A stretch of DNA of 64,000 bases, from NCBI RefSeq assembly GCF_041146795.1, contig NC_135185.1, forward strand, positions 12,931,529 through 12,995,528, given 5' to 3'. Source of the stretch: Maylandia zebra. Taxonomy: Eukaryota > Chordata > Actinopteri > Cichliformes > Cichlidae. The position numbers were made by a program, and so were the translations under genes. This document shows, one piece after another, positions 13,501-33,765 of this stretch. Numbering within the stretch: the first letter of the stretch is position 1; each line of letters starts with the position of its first letter. Under the pieces are notes generated by a model. It had not been told where the DNA came from. It searched no databases and saw only the letters and a program-made list of their open reading frames with translations.

Positions 13501-16500
13501 GTTTGATTTGGCCAATGACTGTGCTGTGAAAGCAATCCTCCCCAGTAAACCCATTCATGGTTGACCACTTTGACTCCCTTAACTACAGCAAAGCAAAGCA
13601 GAGCAGCCACATCTGGCAAGCGGTTTTCACATCTGGTTTGTGTATCAGCTCTTTGCACGGCTGTCTGATAGCCTGCCTTGCAGGCATAAGATGTGATACA
13701 GACACTCCAGGGAAGAATGGCTAGAGGATAGTGTGCAAGTTTGTGTTCAGAGGTCAGATACACAGAGAGAGGAAATGTCATTCTTTGACAAAAACACCAG
13801 ACAAAGAAACAGCTGTATGCTTTAACTTTCTACTATTTTAATAAGATGCTGCAGGATCTTGTGGCTTCTAGAAAAATAAAGCTAATTTAAAGCAAATTTC
13901 AAAAAGCCCTTTAAATCAGTTTCATACTCGCTATAAAATAAACTGAGACTAGAGCAGTGTCATTAAATTTATGTCTTAACTAAGTGGTATGAAGCTAAAA
14001 TTCAGCATGCAGAAAGAAGAGAAACAAAGATTACTAACAAAGGAAAGAAAATGGCCCTATAAACCAGTGTGAGAATGACTGGCAATAAATAACAGATAAT
14101 AAGAGCTAGCAGACAAAAAGTCTGATAAGGAAGAGGATGAAGTGATAATGAGATCCAGATGAGGAACATAGCCACTGTGAAAGCTGGATGAGGGAAAGAC
14201 GTGGGTCTGTGGGAATCATATAATGAGATGCTGCCCTCTTGTGCCAAGCCTGTATTTTGCTCTTCTCTGGTATTTAATTTTGATGGAATAAAGCATCTTG
14301 TTTGACAGTTTTCCTCTGACTTCAGCAGAGTCAAAGGAAATGTTTGAATTGATTATCTATTGAAGCGTTGACCCTGTGTGGATTAGAGAACTTCTGACTA
14401 CAATGTGTATAAATCACAACACATTCATATGCTCTGTATCAGTTTGTCACAGCGACTCTCTCGACAAGGCATGCAGTACCTCACTAGACAAATCCCTGGT
14501 GTAACGGACATGTCAAAAGAAAACTGGAGGTGAGAGATTAAATCCGTCATTCTACAATTAGATTTTTAATAAGGGAGGAAACATCCCAGCAAACTCACTT
14601 CAAGTTAAAGCTGTGAAATGCTCAGAGTATAAAAAACACAAGAGCTACATCTCACATGCTACAGGCCTCAGTACATTAAATGTTAACGGTTATGAGAGTA
14701 GAATTTGAAAAAGACAAGCAAAGCACCTTTGGGAGGTTCGCCAGGAGATCGCCTCTTTTCTAAAAGGAACATGGCAGTATGGTGTGGGTTTGCAAAGGAT
14801 AAACTGAAATCATGCTTTTATCTGGATAAATCACAAGACTTGGACATAACAGTGCCCTTTGGAGAGATTAGACAGAAGTGGAAATCCTTGATCATAATGG
14901 ATAGCACCATGTTTGGCAATAAAAAAAAAAAATAAATAAATAAAAGGGTTGGTGATTTGGGCACTAGGCTGTCACGGAGTCCTCTGTATACCAAAGAGTC
15001 CCGGTGTCAAATGTGGGGACATCTCCAAACAGCTAATGTTTGGCTAAATTGGGCAAATGTACAACGGAAGAAGAAAAAAAGAATCAAAGTATTGCAATGG
15101 CCCAGTCATCAAAGTCCAGACTTTACCTGTTCCAAGTGCTGTGTTTAAACTTAAGAGAGATGTGTGTAAATAAATGCCTGCAAACCTCAGTGAGCTGAAG
15201 CAGCTGTAAACGAGAGTGGGCTTAAATTCCTCAACAACTAAATGACCGACTGAGAAATTCATACATAAGGCAATTATTTTAACTTATTACTGAAAGTGTC
15301 TACAACACACAGAATCATTGTGTGTACTTGTATTTTATTTTCACATGAAAGGAGACATTTATGGTCTCAAAAAGACCTGTCAGATGACTTTGATGATGCA
15401 AGTTTCACTTGAGCTGGTTATTTATTTATTTATTTATTTCGTTTTTAGTGAAATGTCTTACTAGCTATTGAAGGAATTGATATATTTAGTTTAGGTATTC
15501 ATGTTCCAGCAATTACCTGATTATACCTACATTTAATTTAGCTCCAGTCTTGAATACCCAAGGATTTTTTATTTATTTATTTATTTTAAAAAGGGAAGAC
15601 AAAAAGCTGCGCTCACACAAAACTTAAGAGTTGACAAATTAGTTTTTTCTGAAAACAATCATGCTAATGTTTCAGCCTACTGGACTTCAGTAACCGTTCA
15701 TATTAGCCATCACTTACTGACCATTAATTAGCAGCTATGAACTACATTTTCATCAAACTCGCACGCTCAAAGGTAGATTCTGTTCAAAGAACCAGTTCAT
15801 GCTAATTATTTGCAAAGCTAATGACATCCCCGGCAGCCTTCACTTCGTACTTGTGTTACATGTTACACTAGCAAACATCAAACTTTTAGCATTGTCCTAA
15901 AAAATATTGTGTACACAAACAGCAGTGCTTATTTCAAATATTTTTATTTTATGGCAAAAGATTTCGATAATCATGCAGGAAATGAATTTTATAAAATGTT
16001 TAACACCTTATCATCTAATGTTGCTTTTAAACTAATCATGAACTTTGCATACCGTACATTTTGTCCTACAGGAAGCACTAGCACAATATCACAAAGCTCC
16101 TCAGGCAGAGATGTGAGAATATTTCACTTCACTGTGGTCGAACTCCTTTCGCATTCAAGTGAAAATGGCCCTACTGAGTTTGCAAAAATACAGAAAAAAA
16201 ATATTTACACCTGGATAATACAGCAGTGTAAATTAATGGTGGAAAACATGATGGAAGATTATCTACTGTGCAGAGTTTTCTTAGTCTACATGAGATAACA
16301 GTTTAATATTCTTAAATATCTTTGGTTGATAAGCAGGTTAGGCATTCAGTAATAATCTTATTACGTTAATGTCATCTTTCTGTTTGATGACGTGGTTCAA
16401 TTAGTCGGGGCTCCAGTTTTTATTGTCGTTTCATGTTTGCTGATGCTCAGTACTGGCCTGCTTCATGTTCATTAGTGGCAGTTTCCACAAAATTTAAAGG

Positions 16501-17260
16501 CTTTCTGTCTAAAAGCCGATCACAAAACTTACATTTCTACAGCAAAGTCTGTTCAGGTAGGAGAGGCTTTACTGTAACGACCCTTTAAAGAAGAGGAAAT
16601 CTGATCTAACAGGCAGGTGAGGTTTTCCTGTATAAGTCGAGGTGATTCACAGTTATTACTAGTCGTTCTCTTGGGTTTACCTGAATTCAAATCTTCAATC
16701 TGTGCCTGTCAAAGGCAAAAGGCCAAAATGGCTGCATTTTCTTTCCAGGTTGAAAATACATTTAAAAAAATCAGGCCACCGTAATCAAAGCCACAGATGT
16801 TTTTTTTAAGACCAAAGTGGTAAACTTACAAAATACACTCATCTAAGAATACATCTTTGTAGGTTTTTGGCAACAAAAAGCAGGAGTACCACAAATGTAC
16901 AGCACCATTTTGAAATGTGTTCAAAGAGGCGGGATGTAGAGAGCAGCCCAAAGAGATGAACGCATGAATGCACATTGGAGGAAAACTACCAGACATGGGC
17001 AAAACACTGGTCCGACACATGTAAATGTAGCTTTTCAAACAACAACAAACTGTTTTAAGTCAAACGAATGAACAGTGTCGACTAGCAGAACCAATGAGTC
17101 TTGGCAGCTCAAATGCCTAAAAGACAAGTTTTTTTTTTTTTTTTTTATGTACTCTTAATTTAAAGCTACTGGGAAAAAAAACAAAAACTGCTTTAAAGCA
17201 ACATTTTTTTTCAGTATCCATGTGACAAAGTGTGTTGTGATATTTTTGAAAGAAAGCTAA
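10520..17260. other. Gene-poor stretch with minor simple repeats
   Basis: No exon chain could be supported. A poly-T tract lies near 11148-11171, TTTA-type short repeats lie near 15418-15440 and 15566-15586, and a 'gttagcttggcttaccttag'-like block near 12268-12310 resembles a short fish dispersed repeat. The right end should hold the 3' UTR of the minus-strand gnmt gene, but I could not identify a clear poly(A) signal. Confidence 0.45.
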
Positions 17261-17351
17261 TATATTGGGACTTTTTAAGCAGAGATGTTTTTCCCTCCTT
17301 CCTGCAAGCACTGTGTGCACATCAGTATCAAGGTGGCTCCCGGTATTCCTC

Positions 17352-25490
<8,139 letters not shown>

Positions 25491-25659
25491 ACTGCCGCTG
25501 CTTCTCCCTGCCCGGACCTCTACCTCTACCTTAGTGTCGAGCGGACAAACAACTTTGGACAATTTTAACTGAGTGAGGAAACGCGCTACCTCTCTGGTAT
25601 GCTTGCCACATGCTAGCCGAGATGTTATTATTTATATGAACAACCTAAGAGAGAAACTT

Positions 25660-25732
25660 TAAGCCAATGACACGCCGTCGAGGACTGCCGCCTACTTTCT
25701 GATTGGATAACCTCAAGGGACCCGCCCCTTTT
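25660..25732 (-). promoter_or_regulatory. Candidate gnmt upstream promoter: CCAAT and GC boxes
   Basis: A CCAAT box in gene orientation (attgg on the plus strand, 25702-25706), a second ccaat on the opposite strand (25664-25668) and a GC-box-like cccgcccct (25721-25729) lie 170-240 bp upstream of the gnmt ATG. No TATA box was evident. Assignment is by position and motif only. Confidence 0.35.
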
Positions 25733-25739
25733 CTGTTTA

Positions 25740-26840
25740 GCATTGGAATACGTCACTCGAGTGAAGCTTTGCTAGGTTGCTAATTTTTCCCTTTGAACTT
25801 ACCTTCCAGGATAAGTGTCACACTGTATTCCATCAAAGTTAAATACACGTGCATATTCAAGTTAAAATTAAGTTATGTTTGACGTTGGAGGAGAAGTATT
25901 TAAGTATAATGTTAAAATAAAGTAGAGCTCACGAAGCCCATTACCTGTAAGGTTTTACTCGGGGAATAAATCCCACCAATGGCGGCACAGAGGACTCGCC
26001 CCCTTTAACATTTCTTCATCTATCGTTTGATCATGCTGTTTGGACGAATTGCTTGCGAAACATGAATGGCAGGAGTTTTTTGCAAAGTAAAAATCATAAT
26101 AATTTCATTTTTTTTTAACAATGAAATACACAATGCTGCAGTAGTTAAGTGCACAGGGTGTAATATAGGTGAACAATGTGATTTAAAAACAAAACAAAAA
26201 AACCCCCATGGAATGAAATCGTCTCAGGACTCTCCCAGACAGATTATTAGGCACTTTTCGTGCCCTCCCAAACAAAGTGAACTCCTCCTGTTGTGATTGG
26301 CGGATTTGGTTCTCTAGGACCCATATTTGCTGGTAGAGGTGAGGTCATGTCAGCTACAACCGGTGCGAGCTAGGTTAGGTTTGCAACTTCCAGTTTTTTC
26401 AGAACTGCACTACTACTTTATGGGTTGTTCACGCACACATACACACTTACTACTTTCAAAAATCCAGATCTGACTTCGAACACAGGCATAGTTGTGTAAT
26501 TCAGCCTAAGCAGGGGTTGGCAAGAACACACAGCACTGCCTAGAGGAAGTCACACATTAGTGCACCTTTGCACTAGTCTGCCAAAAAGACATTCCTTCCT
26601 GTGGTTGTTTTGATGATGGTCGTGGAGTAGAAAATGTGACTCACTGCAAAGGACAAAGGACATGATCCACATCATTTTTATCCTCACTGACACGTCATGA
26701 CATTTGCATGTGGGCATTGTCATGGTTGATCATAAAGTAAATCCCTACGAGCAACCTTGTAGCATTTTGTATCATCTTTGCTTCTAAAAGAATAAATGGA
26801 CCTAAATCATGTCCAGAAATTGCGCCCCAGACTCTAACAG
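25740..26840. other. gnmt upstream region, no gene seen
   Basis: No exon chain or recognisable mobile element. Short open frames (for example near 26066-26296) lack domains and splice context. Confidence 0.4.
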
Positions 26841-26842
26841 AT

Positions 26843-26846
<4 letters not shown>

Positions 26847-26879
<33 letters not shown>
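26847..26879. repeat. (AG)n microsatellite
   Basis: Uninterrupted AG dinucleotide run of about 33 bp. Confidence 0.95.
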
Positions 26880-26881
<2 letters not shown>

Positions 26882-27139
26882 CTAATACAGTTTGTTGAAT
26901 GTATGCATTAAATTAATCATCGTATCCCTTCTGAAGTATTGCGTCAATGCTGTTGATACAAAATGAAACAGGAAGTGAGTGATTAGTCAGATGGCGGAAC
27001 AGATAAAAGGCTGAAGAAAATCGTTACATTTCAACTTGTTGTTTTCAGTAGGACCATGATGGACACCACTTCCAGCGCAGAGCCAAACTTTGCTGGAAAT
27101 CGCCTCCTATCAATCAAATCAAATTTAAGATTGACACAG

Positions 27140-27400
27140 TCACTGCCAATTTGTCGGCTGCACATCATGTGAATCTTTTATTCCACCACATCCCAAAGGT
27201 GCTCTGTTTGACTGAGATCTGGTGAATGTGGATGCCGTTTGAGTACAGCGAACACAAGTCATGTTCAAGAAACTAGTGAGATAATTTGAAGTTTTTGGTA
27301 TGTGGTGTTATCCTACTGGAAGGAGCCATCAGAAGTGAGGTACACTGTGCTCATAAAGAGATGGACATGGTCAACAGTATTCAGGCAAATGTGCAAACAA
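27140..27400 (-). pseudogene. Decayed Tc1/mariner transposase fragment
   Basis: The minus strand encodes, with several stops, a recognisable C-terminal transposase stretch: a VYLTSDGSFQ-like segment, a DN of the second catalytic block, then SPDL and EHLWDVVE matching the Tc1/mariner 'SPDLNPIEHLW' block. The catalytic NPIE block is altered (the sequence reads SQTE). Terminal repeats are not recognisable. It belongs to a different, older lineage than the intact element that starts 150 bp to its right. Confidence 0.7.
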
Positions 27401-27546
27401 ATGTTGAATCAGAAACTGAGAGTCCGGAGACTGGCTGACGGATTGTTGAAGCGACCTGGAAATTCCCCTTAGAGCTCCGACATCAACAAAGGATTTTTAT
27501 CCAGTAAACTGCCGCTCGCTGGATATTTTCATTTTTTTCACATATA

Positions 27547-29098
27547 CAGGGAGTGCAGAATTATTAGGCAAGTTGTATTTTTGAGGAATAATTTTATTAT
27601 TGAACAACAACCATGTTCTCAATGAACCCAAAAAACTCATTAATATCAAAGCTGAATGTTTTTGGAAGTAGTTTTTAGTTTTAGTTATTTTAGGGGGATA
27701 TCTGTGTGTGCAGGTGACTATTACTGTGCATAATTATTAGGCAACTTAACAAAAAACAAATATATACCCATTTCAATTATTTATTTTTACCAGTGAAACC
27801 AATATAACATCTCCACATTCACAAATATACATTTCTGACATTCAAAAACAAGACAAAAACAAATCAGCGACCAATATAGCCACCTTTCTTTGCAAGGACA
27901 CTCAAAAGCCTGCCATCCATGGATTCTGTCAGTGTTTTGATCTGTTCACCATCAACATTGCGTGCAGCAGCAACCACAGCCTCCCAGACACTGTTCAGAG
28001 AGGTGTACTGTTTTCCCTCCTTGTAAATCTCACATTTGATGATGGACCACAGGTTCTCAATGGGGTTCAGATCAGGTGAACGAGGTGGCCATGTCATTAG
28101 TTTTTCTTCTTTTATACCCTTTCTTGCCAGCCACGCTGTGGAGTACTTGGACGCGTGTGATGGAGCATTGTCCTGCATGGAAATCATGTTTTTCTTGAAG
28201 GATGCAGACTTCTTCCTGTACCACTGCTTGAAGAAGGTGTCTTCCAGAAACTGGCAGTAGGACTGGGAGTTGAGCTTGACTCCATCCTCGACCCGAAAAG
28301 GCCCCACAAGCTCATCTTTGATGATACCAGCCCAAACCAGTACTCCACCTCCACCTTGCTGGCGTCTGAGTCGGACTGGAGCTCTCTGCCCTTTACCAAT
28401 CCAGCCACGGGCCCATCCATCTGGCCCATCAAGACTCACTCTCATTTCATCAGTCCATAAAACCTTAGAAAAACCAGTCTTGAGATATTTCTTGGCCCAG
28501 TCTTGACGTTTCAGCTTGTGTGTCTTGTTCAGTGGTGGTCGTCTTTCAGCCTTTCTTACCATGGCCATGTCTCTGAGTATTGCACACCTTGTGCTTTTGG
28601 GCACTCCAGTGATGTTGCAGCTCTGAAATATGGCCAAACTGGTGGCAAGTGGCATCTTGGCAGCTGCACGCTTGACTTTTCTCAGTTCATGGGCAGTTAT
28701 TTTGCACCTTGGTTTTTCCACACGCTTCTTGCGACCCTGTTGACTATTTTGAATGAAACGCTTGATTGTTCGATGATCACGCTTCAGAAGCTTTGCAATT
28801 TTGAGACTGCTGCATCCCTCTGCAAGATATCTCACTATTTTTGACTTTTCTGAGCCTGTCAAGTCCTTCTTTTGACCCATTTTGCCAAAGGAAAGGACGT
28901 TGCCTAATAATTATGCACAGCTGATATAGGGTGTTGATGTCATTAGACCACACCCCTTCTCATTACAGAGATGCACATCACCTAATATGCTTAATTGGTA
29001 GTAGGCTTTCGAGCCTATACAGCTTGGAGTAAGACAACATGCATGAAGAGGATGATGTGGACAAAATACTCATTTGCCTAATAATTCTGCACTCCCTG
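27547..29098 (-). mobile_element. Tc1/mariner DNA transposon, DD37E type, intact-looking
   Basis: A 1552-bp element flanked by TA on both sides (27545-27546 and 29099-29100), the expected target duplication. The outer terminal inverted repeats match for about 25 bp, beginning CAGGGAGTGCAGAATTATTA. A second perfect 21-bp inverted pair lies inside (27725-27745 and 28899-28919) and shares the AATTATTAGGCAA core with the outer ends. That gives an IR/DR layout with two presumed transposase sites per end, as in Sleeping Beauty-like elements. It carries one minus-strand transposase gene with no stop or frameshift. Confidence 0.95.
27864..28880 (-). CDS. Tc1/mariner transposase, 338 residues, DD37E
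   Basis: Cut-and-paste transposase that binds the terminal repeats of its own element and integrates at TA. The start ATG at 28880 opens with MGQKKDLTGSEKSKIVRYLA. The N-terminal half holds two helix-turn-helix modules (about residues 8-48 and 60-108, with the AKLLKRDHRTIKRFI recognition helix region). The catalytic triad is visible as WTDE (D144), MQDNAPSH (D237) and SPDLNPIENLW (E275); 37 residues separate D237 and E275, hence DD37E rather than the usual Tc1 DD34E. A GGGG loop lies at about 176-179. Length is normal for the superfamily and the frame is complete, so it may still be functional. Confidence 0.95.
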   Translation of the reverse strand: MGQKKDLTGSEKSKIVRYLAEGCSSLKIAKLLKRDHRTIKRFIQNSQQGRKKRVEKPRCKITAHELRKVKRAAAKMPLATSLAIFQSCNITGVPKSTRCAILRDMAMVRKAERRPPLNKTHKLKRQDWAKKYLKTGFSKVLWTDEMRVSLDGPDGWARGWIGKGQRAPVRLRRQQGGGGVLVWAGIIKDELVGPFRVEDGVKLNSQSYCQFLEDTFFKQWYRKKSASFKKNMISMQDNAPSHASKYSTAWLARKGIKEEKLMTWPPRSPDLNPIENLWSIIKCEIYKEGKQYTSLNSVWEAVVAAARNVDGEQIKTLTESMDGRLLSVLAKKGGYIGR

Positions 29099-29099
29099 T

Positions 29100-30421
29100 A
29101 TATCATCTGTAAACTCTGGATATGGTTGTGTTCTAAAATCCCAGCAGATCTGCAGTTTCTGTAATACTCACACCAGCTCGTCTGGCACCAACAACTGTGT
29201 CACATTCAGAGCCACGTAAACAACCTTCCTTTTTTTTTTTTTTTTTTTATTGATGCTCAGTTTGAATTTCAGCAGGTTGTCTCGACCATGTCTACATGCC
29301 TAGGTGCAATGAGTTGCTGAATTCTGATTCATTCAGACATTGTTAGTAACGAGTAGCTCAACAAGTGTACTTAAAGTGGCCAGTGAGCACGAACAGATGA
29401 ATAAAAAGGACAAATAATTTTTTGCTAAATAAAACTGAAAGAAAAACACAAGTCCGATAATTTATTTATCAATATACCTGCAACAATGTCCATGTCTCTT
29501 TATTTATACAGCATATTTCATTACATGTTGCTTAAGAAAAATAAATGTAAAAAAAGTAGGTGTACAGCGTCTTAAGGCCATAAAAACTAAATAATAATTA
29601 ATATTAGAGATATTTTATATTTTAAAACAGTTGTTACTAATGCTATATTATTAGAAGATACAGCTTAAGTAATTCGGTTTCTGTTGGAACAAACTGTAAT
29701 TTCCCAAATTACAATTTGACTCAGTTCTGACTGCCTGCTTTCTCAGCACTTTGTTCTTGAGGACAGTAGATGGTGCTATAAGAGCAAATCTGAAAGAATT
29801 CACGCTTGAACATGAAACGTAATTGACCATAAAATTACCTCAAAAAAGACCTGAAATAAAAGTATACACATGTCATATCTTTAAAACTCATTTGCAACCA
29901 GTTAAATGTACAAATGTGAATGATTATAGAAAAGGGTCAGCGTTAACATATTTATACATATGCTGTATGTGAAGTACACATAAGTATGTTAAGATTGTAA
30001 AAATAGTTTGATTACTTTTTGAATACTCTTTAACATTTTATATACTTCTATATTATATGTTCAAGCATTAATAAGTTCATAAAGATGTTTCAAAAACTGC
30101 TTTTGGAAGAATACAAAACTGATAAAGTTGATGACTGATAGTATATATAACTATGCTAAATTGTATCTGAATTATAGCTATCACTGTAGCTATCTTTATA
30201 CTTGTCCTTCATTCCTTATTGTGTGGGGGAAGTGATGAGGGGAAGTTGGGGTAACACTGAATATGGTGATTCAATAGAGTGAGCGTAAGGTAGGGATTAA
30301 TAAGTATGTACATATTTCTTCCTACTCCATTTCAGACTTAACGGTTGTCATTTCATGTAATTTAGATTCTATTTATTTAATTTTAATTTTTGTTTTTGTC
30401 TGAGAACGTGTGTGTGTGTGC

Positions 30422-30455
<34 letters not shown>

Positions 30456-31010
30456 ATGTATATTTCTGAAATGAAGATGATGTTGTAGTAGTAGTAACAA
30501 GAACAGCACATTGGGTTTCATTCATATAAGCTCTTATGTAATAAAATAAAGGTGTAAACCTCCTAAAATGATGGCTGTTAAAATGTTTCATGTATCAAAA
30601 TGTAGTTCTCACTTTTCTTGTTTTCCAAAAGGAAAAATGAGATGTAAAACATTTGGAATTCTTTACATTCATCTATACATCTGGCCAGTTGTTCATCTAA
30701 TCTACGCTCCTTTTTGACAAAACACATAAATAAACCATGAGTAATGACCATAGGCTCAGCCTGCTGGTCAGGCTTCTGAGGAAGAAAATATGACTGGAAC
30801 TAATAGTTGGAGGCCAGTCAGTAATTGGAGGTGTAGGTTAGAGCTACTTTGACTTGTTAAACCACTTAAACATTTAGCGTTTTCTGTTCCCAGTGATGTG
30901 GACCACACCTTTAGGTTCATGAGTGTACCATTAAATAACTAGGAGACAACACAGAATACCCAAGTCTGCGATAAAGAACAAAGAGCCAGAGGACTCTGTC
31001 ATTTTGGGGC
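29100..31010. other. Gene-free AT-rich stretch with simple repeats
   Basis: No gene seen. A poly-T tract lies at about 29230-29249 and a GT microsatellite at 30408-30456. The right end should contain the 3' UTR of the minus-strand thrombomodulin-like gene. Confidence 0.45.
30408..30456. repeat. (GT)n microsatellite with CG interruptions
   Basis: About 50 bp of GT units interrupted by gcgcg near 30420-30430, ending in a gtatgtata stretch. Confidence 0.9.
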
Positions 31011-31015
31011 AATAA

Positions 31016-32011
31016 TTAAGTCACAACGTTGTTGCGATTAGAATTTTCTCTTTGCCTGTTACGCTTAACTACATAAAACCTAATGACAAAAATAGATGCA
31101 ATGACAACAACAATGACCACAATCCAAACCCACAGAAAGCGCACCCCAGGAACAGAAGACGCCTTCAGTGTATTGTTGCTGATGGGTGGTTTGACAAACG
31201 CTACAACGGGAGGAGTTGTGACTGGACCTTCATTAGGGTCCTCACAAAAGTTTCCGTCAACCTTTAGAAAGCCTTCAGGACATATGTCATAGCCAGCCTC
31301 TTGTATACTAGGGCATCTCTTTTGTGCACAGTGTGGTTTGCACTGCCTGGGGTCTTTGTTGTCTGGTATATATTGTTTGAAACAAGAGCATGTGTAACCC
31401 CCCTTAAAATCCTCACAATTCTGCTCACATGGTCCAGATGAACAGCCTTTATAGCTTTGAAAAAGGGTTGGATGCGATACTTCTTGTCCACGGCATGCAT
31501 CTTGGAGCTCAACTTTGCACAGAAACCCATCAGCTTTATCTAAGCACGGTCTCTCTGTCCATTTTTCATCACTTGACAGTGATACGCAATGTGGAGAGCA
31601 GAGTTGAATGTGGTTATTCCAGGATGGAAGAAAGGTGATGCCCGGTCTGCCAGATATCCACTTATAGCCTCTCAGTGGAGCTGAGAGGTTGCTGCAGGCA
31701 CCAGCTGGTAAATGCAGCCCGATCCAGTAGTTCCCAAACAATTCCTGACTCAGAATGTCAAACAACTTCTTATCACTCTTAGAGCACAACTGCAGAAGTT
31801 CTCCTTTCCTGTCATGGCAGGCTTCTTCAGCTGTTTTAAAATCCACTTCACCCTGGTTTAGAGTTATGCAGTCAGGTTTGCCATAATTACTGCAAACTGC
31901 TCTGCAGTGGTCAGGCTGCTTTATATCCAATCCTTTTCCAACAGTCAGTGAAACCATCAGAATAGTCATACTCATCCTAAGCACAGGCACTCTCGTCTGC
32001 AAGCAGGCCAT
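31016..32011 (-). CDS. Short thrombomodulin-like C-type lectin membrane receptor
   Basis: Type I membrane protein of the group XIV C-type-lectin family (thrombomodulin, CD93, CLEC14A, CD248). Single exon, 331 residues. The signal peptide falls in about 12-27 (MSMTILMVSLTVGKG); Met13 is an equally plausible start. C-type lectin domain at about 36-167 with WIGLHLPAG, PLRGYKWISG and KADGFLCKV, the last resembling thrombomodulin more than CD93. Only about two EGF-like modules follow (about 190-223 and 224-256, the second ending in a CPEGFLKVDGNFC-type loop). Then a short T/P-rich stalk, a transmembrane helix at 290-314, and a short basic tail ending NNVVT. Mammalian thrombomodulin has six EGF modules, so this is a reduced relative. 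It lies 1.75 kb downstream of cd93 on the same strand. The assignment to thrombomodulin rather than another group XIV member is inference. Confidence 0.75.
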   Translation of the reverse strand: MACLQTRVPVLRMSMTILMVSLTVGKGLDIKQPDHCRAVCSNYGKPDCITLNQGEVDFKTAEEACHDRKGELLQLCSKSDKKLFDILSQELFGNYWIGLHLPAGACSNLSAPLRGYKWISGRPGITFLPSWNNHIQLCSPHCVSLSSDEKWTERPCLDKADGFLCKVELQDACRGQEVSHPTLFQSYKGCSSGPCEQNCEDFKGGYTCSCFKQYIPDNKDPRQCKPHCAQKRCPSIQEAGYDICPEGFLKVDGNFCEDPNEGPVTTPPVVAFVKPPISNNTLKASSVPGVRFLWVWIVVIVVVIASIFVIRFYVVKRNRQRENSNRNNVVT

Positions 32012-33760
32012 GCTGTCTCATAGTGGAGTGCAAAAGGTTGCCTGTCTTAAACGATGTGGAATTTCCAGTCTTTGTGCCATTGCGGAAACAGGGTATCTCA
32101 GGAAGGAAATGAGATAAAGAAAAAAAAATTAGTTGAAGTAGGACCAGCAGCAACAAAATGAAGAACAACGTTTAGATATACTAAATATGCAAAGGGCTCT
32201 TATATAAACTGCCAAACTAATTCAAGTACTTGCCTAAAATCAAGATTCCTGATTTTATACCAAAATGTGAGCTGGCACACTGGACCTCTCTGGGAAGTCA
32301 GGAATTAATCAAGCAGAACAATTGATTGCTAATTTTTATTTATTTTTTTCTGGAATGTAAGGTTTAATTTGGCAACCTCATCAAAAACAGTAATGTGTTT
32401 AAAATAAATTCATGGATAATAACAATAATATTAAATAAAAAAAATTAAATTGGATTCAAATTCTAACAAATTAACCTTTACAGAAACATAAACAATAATT
32501 CTGGTAATAGAATGGGCTTCATGAATGGTAGTGCTATCTATATATGTAAATAAGAACAACAAAGAAAAACAAGCAAACAATTCATTTTAGATTTTATACT
32601 TGCAGTATATAAATTGACACCAGTTTCATCTTTACATGATGGTGTGTAGATGTGGAACTTCAATCAAAAAGACTTATTTGTTGGTGTGTACAAGTACATG
32701 TCATTGTCAGAGACTAAACAGGTTTACTTAAAGGTACTTCTTGTTCAACAAAAACAAGAAAATTACCAGCATTTTTAAACATTTTGAAAGGCACCTTTTG
32801 TTTTTTATCATAGTCTGAATCTGCTCTGTTTTAGCAGGATGGAGTTTAATAATATCTTTAAAAAGGCTGAAATGTGTTGTGCTGAACTCTGGGCAGGTCA
32901 AAATAACTCGCTGTATTATCACGTGGTCCAAATGAGAGTTTACAGCCAGAGCCTATTTCAACTTCATATCGCTGCAACACAGTACAAAAGCTTTGACCTT
33001 TGAAGCTCTTCTAAACAATTTTTTTTTTCAAAAAGTACCTTTAAGTTCTTAAGAATGTTTGTGAGGTATACTCTCTGGAGAATATACGTGTTAGTCCACT
33101 TTTTACTTTTAGATTATATTATACTTCAGCCAGCTCAAACAGCAAAGTACCACCAACATTTTAATGCACCAGTAATAATGATCATATTATACAAATAATA
33201 TCTCTTTAGTACTTTTACTTCGATACTTGTGTATTTTTTTCTTTTTTTGTTGTGTTATTTGGGGCACAGGTTGTAGAGTGATCAGTAAATGGTCTAATGA
33301 TCATTTTCTGTGATATTAAAGCTAAAGATCCTCTTTTGTTTTCATAGTACACAAGCAGATTCTCAGGACAGGAGGTAATAGCAGGATTATACACAATAGC
33401 ATAAAATATTGTCACAAACAAATGAAGAAAAGTGTCTGATCTTAACATTGAATGAAATTTTTTTTACAGCAAATACTGGTAACTTTCTCATAGGTAAAGA
33501 TATTTACATTGCCTCAGACTATTAACCGTGCAATAAAAACAGTCGTTACACATCCTTCATAACCGTTACAGCATATTATGCACTTCCACTTAACACCCAT
33601 TTACTTTTTATTTTTCCCCCATTATGACTCTACTCTTATTCAAATACTATTTGATGGACAATGACGTTTTCTGATTTGCGTTTTGATATGTAGTGTAATC
33701 ACAGGAGATTGCAAGAATTGCATAAATAAACATAACTCTAGTCAGTCTTTTCTGTCACTA
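32012..33760. other. Spacer between cd93 and the thrombomodulin-like gene
   Basis: No further gene recognised. The right part should contain the cd93 3' UTR; an AATAAA in gene orientation (tttatt on the plus strand at 33607-33612) about 155 nt beyond the stop is a candidate poly(A) signal. A short hydrophobic minus-strand open frame (31977-32168) overlaps the start of the thrombomodulin-like gene and is probably its 5' UTR. Confidence 0.4.
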
Positions 33761-33765
33761 AATGG

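Noticed and set aside
13434..13781. 115-codon minus-strand frame
   Set aside because: No domain, no promoter or splice evidence; consistent with chance.
15909..16298. 129-codon plus-strand frame
   Set aside because: Starts with GTG, contains no recognisable domain, has biased AT-rich composition and no splice context.
25491..25562. N-terminal extension of gnmt
   Set aside because: The frame is open but has no ATG upstream of 25490, and the protein family starts at that Met.
28036..28844. Plus-strand frames opposite the DD37E transposase
   Set aside because: Antisense shadows of the transposase gene.
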